A stretch of 64,000 nt of DNA, from assembly GCA_014960805.1 (NCBI GenBank), contig CP063163.1, forward strand, positions 290,001 to 354,000, read 5' to 3'. The DNA is from Cytobacillus suaedae. GTDB lineage: Bacteria > Bacillota > Bacilli > Bacillales > Bacillaceae_L. The translations under genes were made by a program, and so were the position numbers. Below the pieces are notes generated by a model that ran no database searches, was not told the DNA's origin, and saw nothing but the letters and a program-made list of their open reading frames with translations. Of the stretch, positions 36,230 to 44,711 are shown piece by piece (the stretch's first letter is position 1; the number at the start of each line of letters is the position of its first letter).

Positions 36230-36827
36230 TCTAGTATTCTTCCTTACTATATCAGGCTGTGCAACTAGTAAAACGATACATGAGGAGAAACAAGAAGGCT
36301 CAGTTAATAGAGAACAAATTGTAGAAGTTAAATCAGATTCAGCTCAAGCGATACCTACTAGAGTTATAAGACAGGATACAGGATTCGTTCCTCGGAATCT
36401 TGCTATACCCTCTCTAGACTTGGATGCAACTATCATACCAGTGGGACTTCAAGAGGATGGAACGATGGAAGTACCAAAGGATGTGATGGAGGTAGGATGG
36501 TTTTTACAAGGTGCTAAACCGGGCCAGGCAGGGAATATAGTGTTAGCTGGACATGTGGATAGCTATCTCGGCCCGGGTATCTTCTTTCATTTAGAACATG
36601 TTTCTTTGAAAGATAGAATTATTATTACAGATGGACATAATAAGAAGATCATATATAAGATAACAAAAATAGAAAGATATCCATACCAGGATGGACCACT
36701 TGGAGAGATATTTGGTTTCACTTCTGAGAGAAGATTGCAATTAATAACATGCACCGGTTCATATAATCCGTTCAAAAGAACGCATGAAGAAAGACTGGTT
36801 GTCACAGCCATAGAAGAGGAAAGCTAG
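36216..36827 (+). CDS. Class F sortase, lipoprotein-like N terminus, 5' end abnormal
   Basis: Transpeptidase that would attach the neighbouring DUF4397 protein. The catalytic domain has the class F pattern: VGWFLQGAKPGQAGNIVLAGHVDS (His), LQLITCTG (Cys) and THEERLVV (Arg). Upstream in the same frame are AIPSLDLDATIIPVGLQ (strand 1) and a lipoprotein-like segment FNLSLVFFLTISGC, so the coding region clearly reaches back to about 36216, inside the end of the DUF4397 gene. But the frame has no ATG, GTG or TTG between its stop at 36174 and TTG 36420, which would cut off strand 1 and has no ribosome binding site. One T fewer in ATGTTTC (36215-36221) would put ATG 36215 in frame. So: frameshift, sequencing error or recoding. 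Confidence 0.7.
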   Translation, partial: CFNLSLVFFLTISGCATSKTIHEEKQEGSVNREQIVEVKSDSAQAIPTRVIRQDTGFVPRNLAIPSLDLDATIIPVGLQEDGTMEVPKDVMEVGWFLQGAKPGQAGNIVLAGHVDSYLGPGIFFHLEHVSLKDRIIITDGHNKKIIYKITKIERYPYQDGPLGEIFGFTSERRLQLITCTGSYNPFKRTHEERLVVTAIEEES

Positions 36828-36830
36828 AAG

Positions 36831-36867
36831 ATAGCAGTTGGTCAAACAGATCAACTGCTTCTTCTGA
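36831..36867 (+). terminator. Terminator of the sortase gene
   Basis: AGCAGTTGGTC / GATCAACTGCT, 11 bp with one G-U, followed by TCTTCT; a weak U tract. Confidence 0.65.
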
Positions 36868-36904
36868 TAAAGAATACTAGTAGTGTGAGTGAAGGGGGAG
36901 AACA

Positions 36905-38380
36905 TTGACAAAATCCATTTGCATTATTGGAGCAGGAATAGGTGGTTTAACTGCCGGAGCCTATTTAGCAAAGGCTGGCTATGATGTGACTGTTTTGGAA
37001 AAAGCAACAACAGTTGGAGGTTCTGCAGGTTGGTATATTCGTAAAGGGAGAATGTTCCCTACTGGAGCAACCATTGCCTTTGGGCTTGAAGAGAAGGGTG
37101 TGTTAAGAAAAATACTAAATGATTTACAAATTAAGCTACCAGTAAATGATATGCTTCACCCGATGGATGTTATTTTACCGAGTGGAAAGGTATCCATTTA
37201 TAAGTCGAAAGAAAGCTGGGAGAAAGAGCTAAATCAAGCCTTTTCTGACCGAAGTGGAGATGTTATTAAATTTTGGGATGAACTTACCCAAATAAGTCAG
37301 GATGTTCTTGGGGTAACAGAATCTGAGGTGTCTTTACCGATTAGAAGGTTATATGACTTAGGAAACCTACCTAAATATCTAGTCCAACACCCTAATTCTG
37401 CACTTCGCCTAGCGCGATTTGCTCGATGGACAGTGAGGGATTTATTAAAACGACATAATCTTGAATTATATGAACCTCTTATTCATTTCCTTAATGCTCA
37501 ACTAATTGATGCTGTTCAAACAGATGTAAGTGAAGCAGCCCTTTTGCCTTCAAGTGTAGCATTGTCTATTTATAGAAAAGGGAGCTTTACCTTTGAAAAT
37601 GGGATGGGGCAACTTTGCAAAGCTTTATCTGATAAAATTGAAGAACTAGGTGGCAAAGTATTGGTAGCCTCTCCAGTTCAAAAAGTAAATTATGATGAAA
37701 TTCAAAAGAAATGGAGTGTCGAAAGTAGAAAGTATACTTCTGCTTTTAATATAGTTATAAATAATTCAGGTATATCTTTTGGTCCCAATACGAGTTATAC
37801 AGATGATGGTGAATTCTCTTGGGGAGCATTCAGATTAGATGCCATTGTATCGGATGAGATTAAACAGGCACTCCCAAAAGATAGTAAGCTGCCCTTTGCT
37901 TATCAAATTGTTCCTAACTCATCTCAGTCTACCCTTATTAATAGAGCCCATGGACCGGTTTATGTTACATTTCATAAAGCGAAAGATAAAGATGGTGAGC
38001 CTATTGATAATGAAGTTGCCATGACTATATCTGTGCATACAGACCTTAGAATATGGAATGGCTACTCTAAAGAGGATTATAAGATTGCTAAAGAACAATT
38101 AGTAAGTGAAATTCTTAACGAGGTTGAGCAGGTAATACCTGTGAAGGAAAGGCTGAAGTATCACGAAGCCGGTTCTCCACTAACTTATGAAAAGTTTATT
38201 GGCAAGTCAGGGGTCGGTGGCTTTCCGTTAACCGTAAAAAATGCAATTAGTAAGCCTAGAGGTGTGCGTTCGACGCTTCCACAATTCTACATTGTTGGAG
38301 AACACGTATTTCCTGGACCGGGCACACTTTCATCATGTTTAAGTGGGTATAATGCTGCAAGGGCGATTATGAAAGAATAA
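36905..38380 (+). CDS. FAD-dependent oxidoreductase, phytoene desaturase-like
   Basis: The 491-residue flavoprotein begins SICIIGAGIGGLTAGAYLAKAGYDVTVLEK, the ADP-binding fold of the amine oxidase/CrtI group, followed by VGGSAGWYIRKGRMFPTGA and the C-terminal FAD motif YIVGEHVFPGPGTLSSCLSGYNAAR. That C terminus is typical of carotenoid desaturases/isomerases (CrtI/CrtN/CrtO). No other carotenoid genes are nearby, so the substrate is open. TTG start with GAAGGGGGAG upstream. It converges on the XRE gene through a shared terminator. Confidence 0.82.
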   Translation: MTKSICIIGAGIGGLTAGAYLAKAGYDVTVLEKATTVGGSAGWYIRKGRMFPTGATIAFGLEEKGVLRKILNDLQIKLPVNDMLHPMDVILPSGKVSIYKSKESWEKELNQAFSDRSGDVIKFWDELTQISQDVLGVTESEVSLPIRRLYDLGNLPKYLVQHPNSALRLARFARWTVRDLLKRHNLELYEPLIHFLNAQLIDAVQTDVSEAALLPSSVALSIYRKGSFTFENGMGQLCKALSDKIEELGGKVLVASPVQKVNYDEIQKKWSVESRKYTSAFNIVINNSGISFGPNTSYTDDGEFSWGAFRLDAIVSDEIKQALPKDSKLPFAYQIVPNSSQSTLINRAHGPVYVTFHKAKDKDGEPIDNEVAMTISVHTDLRIWNGYSKEDYKIAKEQLVSEILNEVEQVIPVKERLKYHEAGSPLTYEKFIGKSGVGGFPLTVKNAISKPRGVRSTLPQFYIVGEHVFPGPGTLSSCLSGYNAARAIMKE

Positions 38381-38385
38381 GAACT

Positions 38386-38413
38386 AAAAAGACCTGATCA
38401 TCAGGCCTTTTTT
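38386..38413. terminator. Bidirectional terminator
   Basis: AAAGACCTGAT / ATCAGGCCTTT with A-rich and T-rich flanks on both sides, so it can serve both convergent genes; it overlaps the last codons of the XRE gene. Confidence 0.85.
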
Positions 38414-39633
38414 AGTGTCTCGACAATTTTATTGTACGTTTCATTCGAAAATTGCTTAAAAGACGAATCTGGTAAAGGTTCGAATAATGTGATGGCTTTT
38501 TGTATTGACTGTAAAGCATTCGTTTTGTCTGCTAAAGCAAGGTAAGCCAATGCCTTATAGGCATGTTTTATATAAAAAATGGATAAGTCGAAAGGATGGT
38601 GAATATAGGAAGGTATCTCACTCTTTTCTATATTATCTATTGCCTCTTGATAATGCCCTAAACCGTATAAGGCCTTCCCTTTTTCGATATAAAGCCAAGG
38701 TCCGAAATGCTCCATCAGGAGAACATCCTCTGAATATTCATTTATTAATTCCATTGCTAGTCCATATTTATGCTGTTCAAAAGTTAAGGACACGAGTTTA
38801 AATAACTTATAGAAAAAGAGAGGTTTAAAATCTTCTACAAATTCCCCATATTGCTTTAACTTGTTTAAGTAGTAATCGGTCTTTTCCTTATCTTTGGACA
38901 GCATTGAATGTGCTGCAGCAAGACGGTATAATTCATCAATTAGGTATAAGATTCTTTTATCTTTAGAAAATGCTAGCGCATTCTCCATTATGTTTGTAGC
39001 AGCCTTTGCATTCCCTACCGCGAAGTAAAGTATCGCTTCATAATAATCTAAATCTAGGCGTGTCATGGGGTCAATAAAGGCATGTTTCGCCTCAATTTCT
39101 TTTCGCTCATTTTTAAAAATCGTTAGAGCTTCTGAGTAGTGATGCTCCTTAAATTTTTCAAGGGCATTGAATATCCCTAAAGAGGCTCGTCGGGCTGTTA
39201 AATTCATTTCGTCGTAAACCTTTGAGACATGCTGTACGAGTTCTTTCCAGCCACTTTTATTTTCATGAAAAAGGCTTCGACTGTAAATATCTAATAGTCT
39301 AGCTGATTCATATCCATGAGAGAGCTTATGAATATAAGGCTCAATCAACGTAATTAATGTTTTGTATTTATCCTTATTTTTTTCGTACTCCAAATTAATA
39401 AGTCCCTCAGCTATCTCCAATATTTCTCTGATTTCCTGGATACTTGTTTCACCCATTAATTCCGAAATACCAACTCCGAGTCGGTTCGAAATGTACTCTA
39501 GACTTTCCATTGAAGGCTTTGCTTTATTATTTTCAATTAAACTGAGCATACCCTTAGTAAGTTCGGATCCTGCAAGCTGCTCTAGGGTTAGTTTTTTCTG
39601 CTTACGTAGTTTTCGTATTTTTTCTCCCAGCAT
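38401..39633 (-). CDS. XRE-family regulator with TPR domain (RRNPP-like)
   Basis: The 410-residue protein has an N-terminal Cro/C1 helix-turn-helix (LGEKIRKLRKQKKLTLEQLAGSELTKGMLSLIENNKAKPS, about 2-60) and a long all-helical tail with TPR-like repeats (about 85-405), the PlcR/Rap/Rgg layout. The start is ATG 39633, with AGGAGTGA upstream; GTG 39648 would overlap that site. Divergent from an MFS exporter gene with two identical palindromes between them, so it likely represses or activates both. TPR regulators of this type often bind short peptides; no peptide gene was seen. Confidence 0.88.
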   Translation of the reverse strand: MLGEKIRKLRKQKKLTLEQLAGSELTKGMLSLIENNKAKPSMESLEYISNRLGVGISELMGETSIQEIREILEIAEGLINLEYEKNKDKYKTLITLIEPYIHKLSHGYESARLLDIYSRSLFHENKSGWKELVQHVSKVYDEMNLTARRASLGIFNALEKFKEHHYSEALTIFKNERKEIEAKHAFIDPMTRLDLDYYEAILYFAVGNAKAATNIMENALAFSKDKRILYLIDELYRLAAAHSMLSKDKEKTDYYLNKLKQYGEFVEDFKPLFFYKLFKLVSLTFEQHKYGLAMELINEYSEDVLLMEHFGPWLYIEKGKALYGLGHYQEAIDNIEKSEIPSYIHHPFDLSIFYIKHAYKALAYLALADKTNALQSIQKAITLFEPLPDSSFKQFSNETYNKIVETLKKA

Positions 39634-39663
39634 AATTGTGTATTTCACTCCTAAGATCTAATT

Positions 39664-39682
39664 AGTTTAATTATATTAAACT
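39664..39682. promoter_or_regulatory. Regulator operator, site 1
   Basis: AGTTTAAT-TAT-ATTAAACT, perfect 8-bp arms. It contains a minus-strand TATAAT (39670-39675), the likely -10 of the XRE gene, so binding here would control the regulator itself. It lies just upstream of the -35 of the MFS promoter. Confidence 0.7.
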
Positions 39683-39687
39683 TTTAG

Positions 39688-39717
39688 TTGAAATGGAAGA
39701 ACAAGAGGTGGTATAAT
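39688..39717 (+). promoter_or_regulatory. Promoter of the MFS exporter
   Basis: TTGAAA (39688-39693), 18 bp, TATAAT (39712-39717). It is flanked by the two GTTTAAT palindromes. Confidence 0.7.
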
Positions 39718-39719
39718 TT

Positions 39720-39736
39720 GTTTAATTAAATTAAAC
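39720..39736. promoter_or_regulatory. Regulator operator, site 2
   Basis: GTTTAAT-TAA-ATTAAAC, the same palindrome as site 1, centred 55 bp away and lying over the transcription start of the MFS gene. Confidence 0.7.
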
Positions 39737-39755
39737 TTTTGGAAGGTGTTTTCCG

Positions 39756-41057
39756 ATGGATCAAGCATTAAAGTTAAAAAAAGCCACCTATCACCTATAT
39801 ACGTTTACGATAAGTAAGCTCATTTCAACATTTGGAGCACAAGTCTATGCATTTGCGATTAGTTTTTACATTTTACAAGTAACAGGATCTGCTACAAGCT
39901 TTGCTACCAATCTGGTTTGCAACATTCTGCCTAGAACACTAGCTTCGCCTTTCGCAGGATACATGGCAGATAAGTACTCAAAGAAGAAGATTATTATCTT
40001 CTCACAAATTGCTACAACATTGACGATTTTGGGACTATTAGGGGTTACTCTTACTTCAGGGTTATCACTACCTGCAATTTATGTTACGACATGTATTCTT
40101 TCACTTACATCTATGTTATCGGGAGTCACATTTACAGCTTCAATAACTGGGCTTATTGATAAAGACAGAATACAAAGAGCCATGTCTTTAAATCAGATGT
40201 CCATTTCATTAGCAGCCATTGCAAGCCCAGCTGTAGGTGGTTTGATGTATGGAGCCGTATCTATGTCAACGTTTCTAATTATTTATATTGGAGCATCTAT
40301 TGTTGCAGTGCTATTAGAAGCAACTATGAATTTTACTCTATTTGTTAAACGAGAGAAGCTGGAAGGGGAACAGCCAAAAGAAACCGTGTGGCAAAGTTTA
40401 AAAGCTGGTGTGAGTTATTTAAAGTTACAACCTATCGTAATGACCATGATTTGGATTGCCTTGCTAGTCAATTTCCTATTTGGTGCATTTGAGGTAGGCT
40501 ATTCATTTATCTTAATTGAAAAAATGAAAATGGAATCGCAGCATTTTGGCTTTACACAGGGAGCATTTGCAATAGGGATGCTACTAATGTCCATTTATTT
40601 TTCAGTGAGAAAAGAAGTCAAATATCCTTTTCTAGCTTCGAAGAGAGGAATTATTGGTATGGGGATTATCATGGGTGCCATTGGGGTTCCGGTGATGATA
40701 GAATTACCATACTACCTGATTTTAAGCTACTACATTTTAATGATGTTTAGCTTTGGAGTAATGGTGATGGTAGTAAACACACCACTTCAGGTTATGCTTC
40801 AAAAGGAAATTGATGATGAGTATAAAGGTCGTGTGTTTTCACTCCTAGAGACCATGGCTATGGCACTTATTCCATTAGGAATGGTCTTATACGGATTCCT
40901 TTATGATGTTTTACCAGCACAATGGATATTAGTAACGTCCTCAATCATACTCATTGTTGGAGTACTAATCTTGGCAAGAGGATCAGTGGTACGGAAGTTG
41001 CATCCTCAGTTTGGCCAGGATAAAAACGTTAAAGTAGAAGCGGGAACAGTTGTGTAA
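39756..41057 (+). CDS. MFS exporter, DHA3-like
   Basis: The 433-residue, 12-helix major facilitator has motif A in FAGYMADKYSKKKIIIFSQI and the pattern of the macrolide-efflux/EntS-like group (VCNILPRTLASPFAGYMADK; late KGRVFSLLETMAMALIPLGMVLYG). The ribosome binding site GGAAGGTG is 8-9 bp before ATG. Divergently coded with the XRE-TPR regulator, which is probably its regulator. Substrate unknown (drug, siderophore or peptide). Confidence 0.88.
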   Translation: MDQALKLKKATYHLYTFTISKLISTFGAQVYAFAISFYILQVTGSATSFATNLVCNILPRTLASPFAGYMADKYSKKKIIIFSQIATTLTILGLLGVTLTSGLSLPAIYVTTCILSLTSMLSGVTFTASITGLIDKDRIQRAMSLNQMSISLAAIASPAVGGLMYGAVSMSTFLIIYIGASIVAVLLEATMNFTLFVKREKLEGEQPKETVWQSLKAGVSYLKLQPIVMTMIWIALLVNFLFGAFEVGYSFILIEKMKMESQHFGFTQGAFAIGMLLMSIYFSVRKEVKYPFLASKRGIIGMGIIMGAIGVPVMIELPYYLILSYYILMMFSFGVMVMVVNTPLQVMLQKEIDDEYKGRVFSLLETMAMALIPLGMVLYGFLYDVLPAQWILVTSSIILIVGVLILARGSVVRKLHPQFGQDKNVKVEAGTVV

Positions 41058-41090
41058 TTTTAATAAAAATTACTTTAAGTTGAATTGATT

Positions 41091-41120
41091 AAAGCCCCAA
41101 GCTAGGGGCTTTTTGTCTTT
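41091..41120 (+). terminator. Terminator of the MFS gene
   Basis: AAAGCCCC / GGGGCTTT stem followed by TTTGTCTTTTT; the A-rich left flank means it may also serve the converging minus-strand gene. Confidence 0.9.
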
Positions 41121-41126
41121 TTAGGA

Positions 41127-41885
41127 TTATGGTAATGATATAGGTAGCAATTCGGACAGGTGTACTATTTTTGCATTCTTTTCATATGCTTGAATATTGG
41201 CCTTAAGTGCACCAACTACTTTCTCACCAGTAATTCCTACATGTCCAATAGCAATGAGTGGACTACGGTTCTCAAGCTTTCTAACAAGAATGGAAGCTTG
41301 TTTATTAATATGTTGACTCGAATATTGATGGTCAAAGAACATATTATTCTCTAAATACGGAACGGATAACTCAGCAGCAATTTTAGGTATGACACTTTTG
41401 CTGGCCGTTTTACTATCTAAATAATATAAACCTCTTTCACTACAAACCTCTAAAATGATTCTCATAACCCGTTCGTCTTCCGTAGCCTTAGAACCCATAT
41501 GATGATTCATACCAATTGCATGGGGAACATTATCTATCGCTTCTTCAACTCTTTTTCGAATTTCCTCATTACTTAGGTCTGTTGTGATTGCACCAGGACC
41601 CAGCCAGCTTTTCTTACCCCTTTTTGGCTCCAACGGTAAATGAACAATCACCTCATGACCTCTTGCATGTGCTAGTTTAGCGTCACGTTCTGTTGTGGGC
41701 ATAAAAGGCATAATCGCTACAGTTAAGGGAATAGGGAGTGAGAGCATTTCCTCTGTCCCTTTCATGTTGTTACCAAAATCGTCAATAACAATGGCTAATA
41801 CCTTTTTTGTATCAACCACAGCTGCTTCTGCGTTGTTCACGAAGCTTGAGAAAAGAAGAACCATCAAAAGAAGAATAATCCTCAT
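41127..41885 (-). CDS. Divergent polysaccharide deacetylase family protein (YibQ-like)
   Basis: The 252-residue exported protein has a signal peptide (MRIILLLMVLLFSSFVNNAEA). The fold is a deacetylase-like barrel: VLAIVIDDFGNNMKGTEEML (Asp-Asp metal site), LTVAIMPFMPTTERDAKLAHARGHEVIVHLPLEP, GMNHHMGSKATED and the late LIAIGHVGITGE. This is the divergent polysaccharide deacetylase (DUF610/YibQ) family, whose activity is not established. AAGGAG before ATG. Followed on the same strand by nothing; the YkuD gene lies upstream, also minus strand, 54 bp away, so they may share a transcript. Confidence 0.88.
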   Translation of the reverse strand: MRIILLLMVLLFSSFVNNAEAAVVDTKKVLAIVIDDFGNNMKGTEEMLSLPIPLTVAIMPFMPTTERDAKLAHARGHEVIVHLPLEPKRGKKSWLGPGAITTDLSNEEIRKRVEEAIDNVPHAIGMNHHMGSKATEDERVMRIILEVCSERGLYYLDSKTASKSVIPKIAAELSVPYLENNMFFDHQYSSQHINKQASILVRKLENRSPLIAIGHVGITGEKVVGALKANIQAYEKNAKIVHLSELLPISLP

Positions 41886-41939
41886 AGGAACGACTCCTTT
41901 TTCTCTTACTGTCTCTCAAAAGGTTCATACTCATTCACA

Positions 41940-42434
41940 CTAAGGATGAATATTTACTCTAGTTCCAATAGGGACAGTTCTAGCAAGTTCTTCAACATCT
42001 TGGTTATACATGCGAATACATCCTTTTGAAACAGCTTTTCCAATAGAACTAGGATTATTGGTCCCGTGAATTCCATAATGTTCCTTTGATAAACTCATCC
42101 ACATTGTACCGTAAGGACCTCCAGGATTGGGAGCTTTGTTAATAATAATAAAGCTACCTAAGGGAGTTTGGTGTAATATTCTACCTACAGCAATAGGATA
42201 GTGCTTTTGCTTAACACCGTTTTTAAATAAGGTCAGTGTACGATTGTTTATTGATACATCAATAGTAAAAGGAATCGTTTCAGGAGTTGGATAGCCTGGT
42301 ATTGAGATGGATTGGCCAGGATAGATGAGATTTGGATTAATTGAAGGGTTTGCGCTAATAATTGAGGCAATCGGGGTGCGATAATCTCTTGCTATCTGAT
42401 TAAGGGTCTCTCCGGGCTTTATTGTATGAATCAA
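41940..42434 (-). CDS. ykuD: L,D-transpeptidase with N-terminal LysM
   Basis: Makes 3-3 peptidoglycan crosslinks or attaches proteins to the wall. TTG at 42434 is 8 nt after AAAGGAGG and gives 164 residues, the size of B. subtilis YkuD; GTG 42443 overlaps the binding site. LysM is at about 1-46 ([30 protein letters not shown]), the YkuD catalytic domain at 55-160 with [24 protein letters not shown] carrying the conserved His and Cys. As in YkuD no signal peptide is present; the B. subtilis protein is a spore protein. Confidence 0.93.
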   Translation of the reverse strand: MIHTIKPGETLNQIARDYRTPIASIISANPSINPNLIYPGQSISIPGYPTPETIPFTIDVSINNRTLTLFKNGVKQKHYPIAVGRILHQTPLGSFIIINKAPNPGGPYGTMWMSLSKEHYGIHGTNNPSSIGKAVSKGCIRMYNQDVEELARTVPIGTRVNIHP

Positions 42435-42529
42435 AGTGGACACCTCCTTTAAAATGGTAATAATATAAGTATATGTAGAATGAATTTGGAGTTTCTTACA
42501 TTAATATGATTGTGAGGAGGAATAGAGGA

Positions 42530-43084
42530 ATGAATTTGATTGATAAAGCGATTGTAATCGCAGCAAAGGCACATGCTGGACAGACTAGAAAATTAACAAA
42601 CATCCCGTATGTAACACATCCATTTTCGGTAGGAATGTTATTACAAAAGGAGAACTGTTCAGAGGAAATTGTTGCAGCAGGAATCCTTCATGATACAGTA
42701 GAGGATACAGATATAACATATGAGGATTTGACAAACTTATTTGGACCTAAGGTTACAAGTCTTGTGCGGGCTGCTTCAGAGCAGGATAAAAGCTTATCCT
42801 GGGAGGAAAGAAAAAAGCATACCATTGAGCATTTAAAGAGTGCGGAGTTAGACGAAATAAAGGTTGTAGTTGCAGATAAATTACATAACCTGAAGAGCAT
42901 AAAGGAAGATATTGAAGTTAGTGGAGAAGTTGTTTGGGATCGGTTTAATCGTGGAAAAAGCCAACAACATTGGTATTACTCGAGTATTGTAAAAGTGCTA
43001 TCACCTAAGAAAGATGAGTTCAGATTAATAGGTGAATTAGAAGAAGTAGTAGTCGATGTATTTGGAACACTAGATACGATGTGA
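42530..43084 (+). CDS. HD-domain hydrolase, RelA/SpoT hydrolase-like
   Basis: The 184-residue single HD domain has HAGQTRKLTNIPYVTHPFSVGMLL (first His), AAGILHDTVEDTDITYEDL (His-Asp pair) and VVVADKLHNLKSIKED (last Asp). This is the (p)ppGpp hydrolase half without the synthetase, the MESH1/small alarmone hydrolase layout; it could hydrolyse (p)ppGpp or another nucleotide. ATG at 42530 is 9 nt after AGGAGG; the ATG at 42506 would include that site. A palindromic repeat with a U tract follows directly and may end its transcript. Confidence 0.87.
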   Translation: MNLIDKAIVIAAKAHAGQTRKLTNIPYVTHPFSVGMLLQKENCSEEIVAAGILHDTVEDTDITYEDLTNLFGPKVTSLVRAASEQDKSLSWEERKKHTIEHLKSAELDEIKVVVADKLHNLKSIKEDIEVSGEVVWDRFNRGKSQQHWYYSSIVKVLSPKKDEFRLIGELEEVVVDVFGTLDTM

Positions 43085-43089
43085 TTTTT

Positions 43090-43146
43090 GGGGCCTGACC
43101 CCCAGTACGTTAAAGCGTTAACGTACTGGGGGTCAGGCCCCTTTTT
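43090..43146. repeat. GGGGCCTGACCCCC palindrome, copy 1 (full)
   Basis: Perfect 24-bp arms (GGGGCCTGACCCCC + AGTACGTTAA and its complement) around AGCG, then TTTTTAGG, so it can act as a terminator for the HD gene. The centre TTAAAGCGTTAACG also resembles a cre site. See other copies at 48173, 55105, 60525 and 63456. Confidence 0.92.
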
Positions 43147-43242
43147 AGGGATGAATAATAATAAGGTGGACGTTAGAAAATAATGAATATGCAATGATGA
43201 GACTAAAATTATAATAGTTAGATTGGAGGAAAGTATAAAATT

Positions 43243-44685
43243 ATGAGCAAATATACAGACTCAGCAAAGGAATTGCTAGAGCATGTGGGTGGAAGCGACA
43301 ATATATCGGTTGTAACCCACTGTGCAACTAGAATGAGGTTTGTTCTAAAAGATCCTACTAAGGCAGATGTTAAGGCCGTTGAGAATATAGGCCTTGTAAA
43401 GGGTACGTTTACTCAAGCCGGACAATTTCAGGTAATCATCGGCAATGAGGTTGCAACTTTCTATAATGAATTTTCTAAGATTGCAGGTGTAGGAGATACT
43501 GCTACGAAAGACGATGCCAAAGTGGCTGCAAAACAGAATATGAACTTGTTACAAAGAATGGTTTCACATCTGGCGGACATTTTTACTCCATTAATTCCAG
43601 CTCTAGTTGTTGGGGGTCTAATTCTAGGTTTTAGAAATGTAATCGGCGAAATCAAAATGCTCGAGGGCGGAACGAAAACGTTAGTTGAAGTTTCACAATT
43701 CTGGGCAGGTGCTCATGCATTCTTATGGTTAATTGGTGAAGCGATCTTTCACTTCTTACCGGTCGGTATCACATGGGCAATCTCACGTAAAATGGGGACA
43801 ACTCAAATATTAGGTATCGTTCTAGGGATTACACTTGTTTCTCCTCAATTGTTAAATGCTTATGGCGTTGCTGGAGCCGAGAATATACCTGTATGGGATT
43901 TTGGGTTTGCTCAGGTTCAGATGATAGGCTATCAGGCACAAGTAATTCCTGCAATTTTAGCTGGCTTTGTGCTTTCTTATTTAGAATTAGGATTGCGTAA
44001 AGTTATACCAAACGTTATATCAATGATTTTTGTACCATTTTTTGCTCTAGTTCCTGCTGTCTTAATAGCACATGTTGTGTTAGGACCAATCGGATGGGCA
44101 ATAGGATCTTGGATTTCTGATATCGTCTATTCGGGTCTAACTTCTTCGTTTGGATGGTTATTTGCTGCAGTATTCGGGTTCGCTTATGCCCCATTAGTTA
44201 TTACTGGTCTTCACCATATGACCAATGCAATTGACCTTCAATTGATGAGTGAATTCGGCGGAACCAACCTTTGGCCAATGATTGCATTATCTAATATTGC
44301 CCAAGGATCTGCAGTTGTTGCTATGATTTTCTTAAATAGAAAAGATGAAAAAGAACAGCAGGTTTCAGTTCCTGCAGCAATCTCCTGTTATTTAGGGGTA
44401 ACAGAGCCAGCCATGTTCGGTATCAATCTTAAGTATGCCTTTCCGTTTCTAGCTGCGATGATAGGCTCAATGATTGCGGCAATCATTTCGGTAGGTTCTG
44501 GTGTCATGGCGAACTCCATTGGTGTAGGTGGAATTCCGGGTATTTTATCAATACAGGTTCAGGATATGCTTATATTTGCTCTGGCTATGCTTGTGGCAAT
44601 CGTAGTACCAATTGTATTAACATTTATTTTAGCCAAGACAAAAATGGGTGAAAATGCATATAAGCGTCTAGGGAAAACTCGTTAA
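43243..44685 (+). CDS. treP: Trehalose-specific PTS enzyme IIBC
   Basis: Imports and phosphorylates trehalose to trehalose 6-phosphate. The 480 residues comprise an N-terminal EIIB domain (about 1-85, with the phospho-cysteine in VVTHCATRMRFVLKD, about Cys 27) and a ten-helix EIIC domain of the glucose superfamily (about 110-470, with GLHHMTNAIDLQLM and CYLGVTEPAMFGINLKY). No EIIA domain is fused; a separate EIIA gene ends the operon. The trehalose assignment rests on treA next door. Ribosome binding site GGAGGAAAG. Confidence 0.95.
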   Translation: MSKYTDSAKELLEHVGGSDNISVVTHCATRMRFVLKDPTKADVKAVENIGLVKGTFTQAGQFQVIIGNEVATFYNEFSKIAGVGDTATKDDAKVAAKQNMNLLQRMVSHLADIFTPLIPALVVGGLILGFRNVIGEIKMLEGGTKTLVEVSQFWAGAHAFLWLIGEAIFHFLPVGITWAISRKMGTTQILGIVLGITLVSPQLLNAYGVAGAENIPVWDFGFAQVQMIGYQAQVIPAILAGFVLSYLELGLRKVIPNVISMIFVPFFALVPAVLIAHVVLGPIGWAIGSWISDIVYSGLTSSFGWLFAAVFGFAYAPLVITGLHHMTNAIDLQLMSEFGGTNLWPMIALSNIAQGSAVVAMIFLNRKDEKEQQVSVPAAISCYLGVTEPAMFGINLKYAFPFLAAMIGSMIAAIISVGSGVMANSIGVGGIPGILSIQVQDMLIFALAMLVAIVVPIVLTFILAKTKMGENAYKRLGKTR

Positions 44686-44711
44686 TTTTATCAATAGAAG
44701 AGTAGGTGCAA

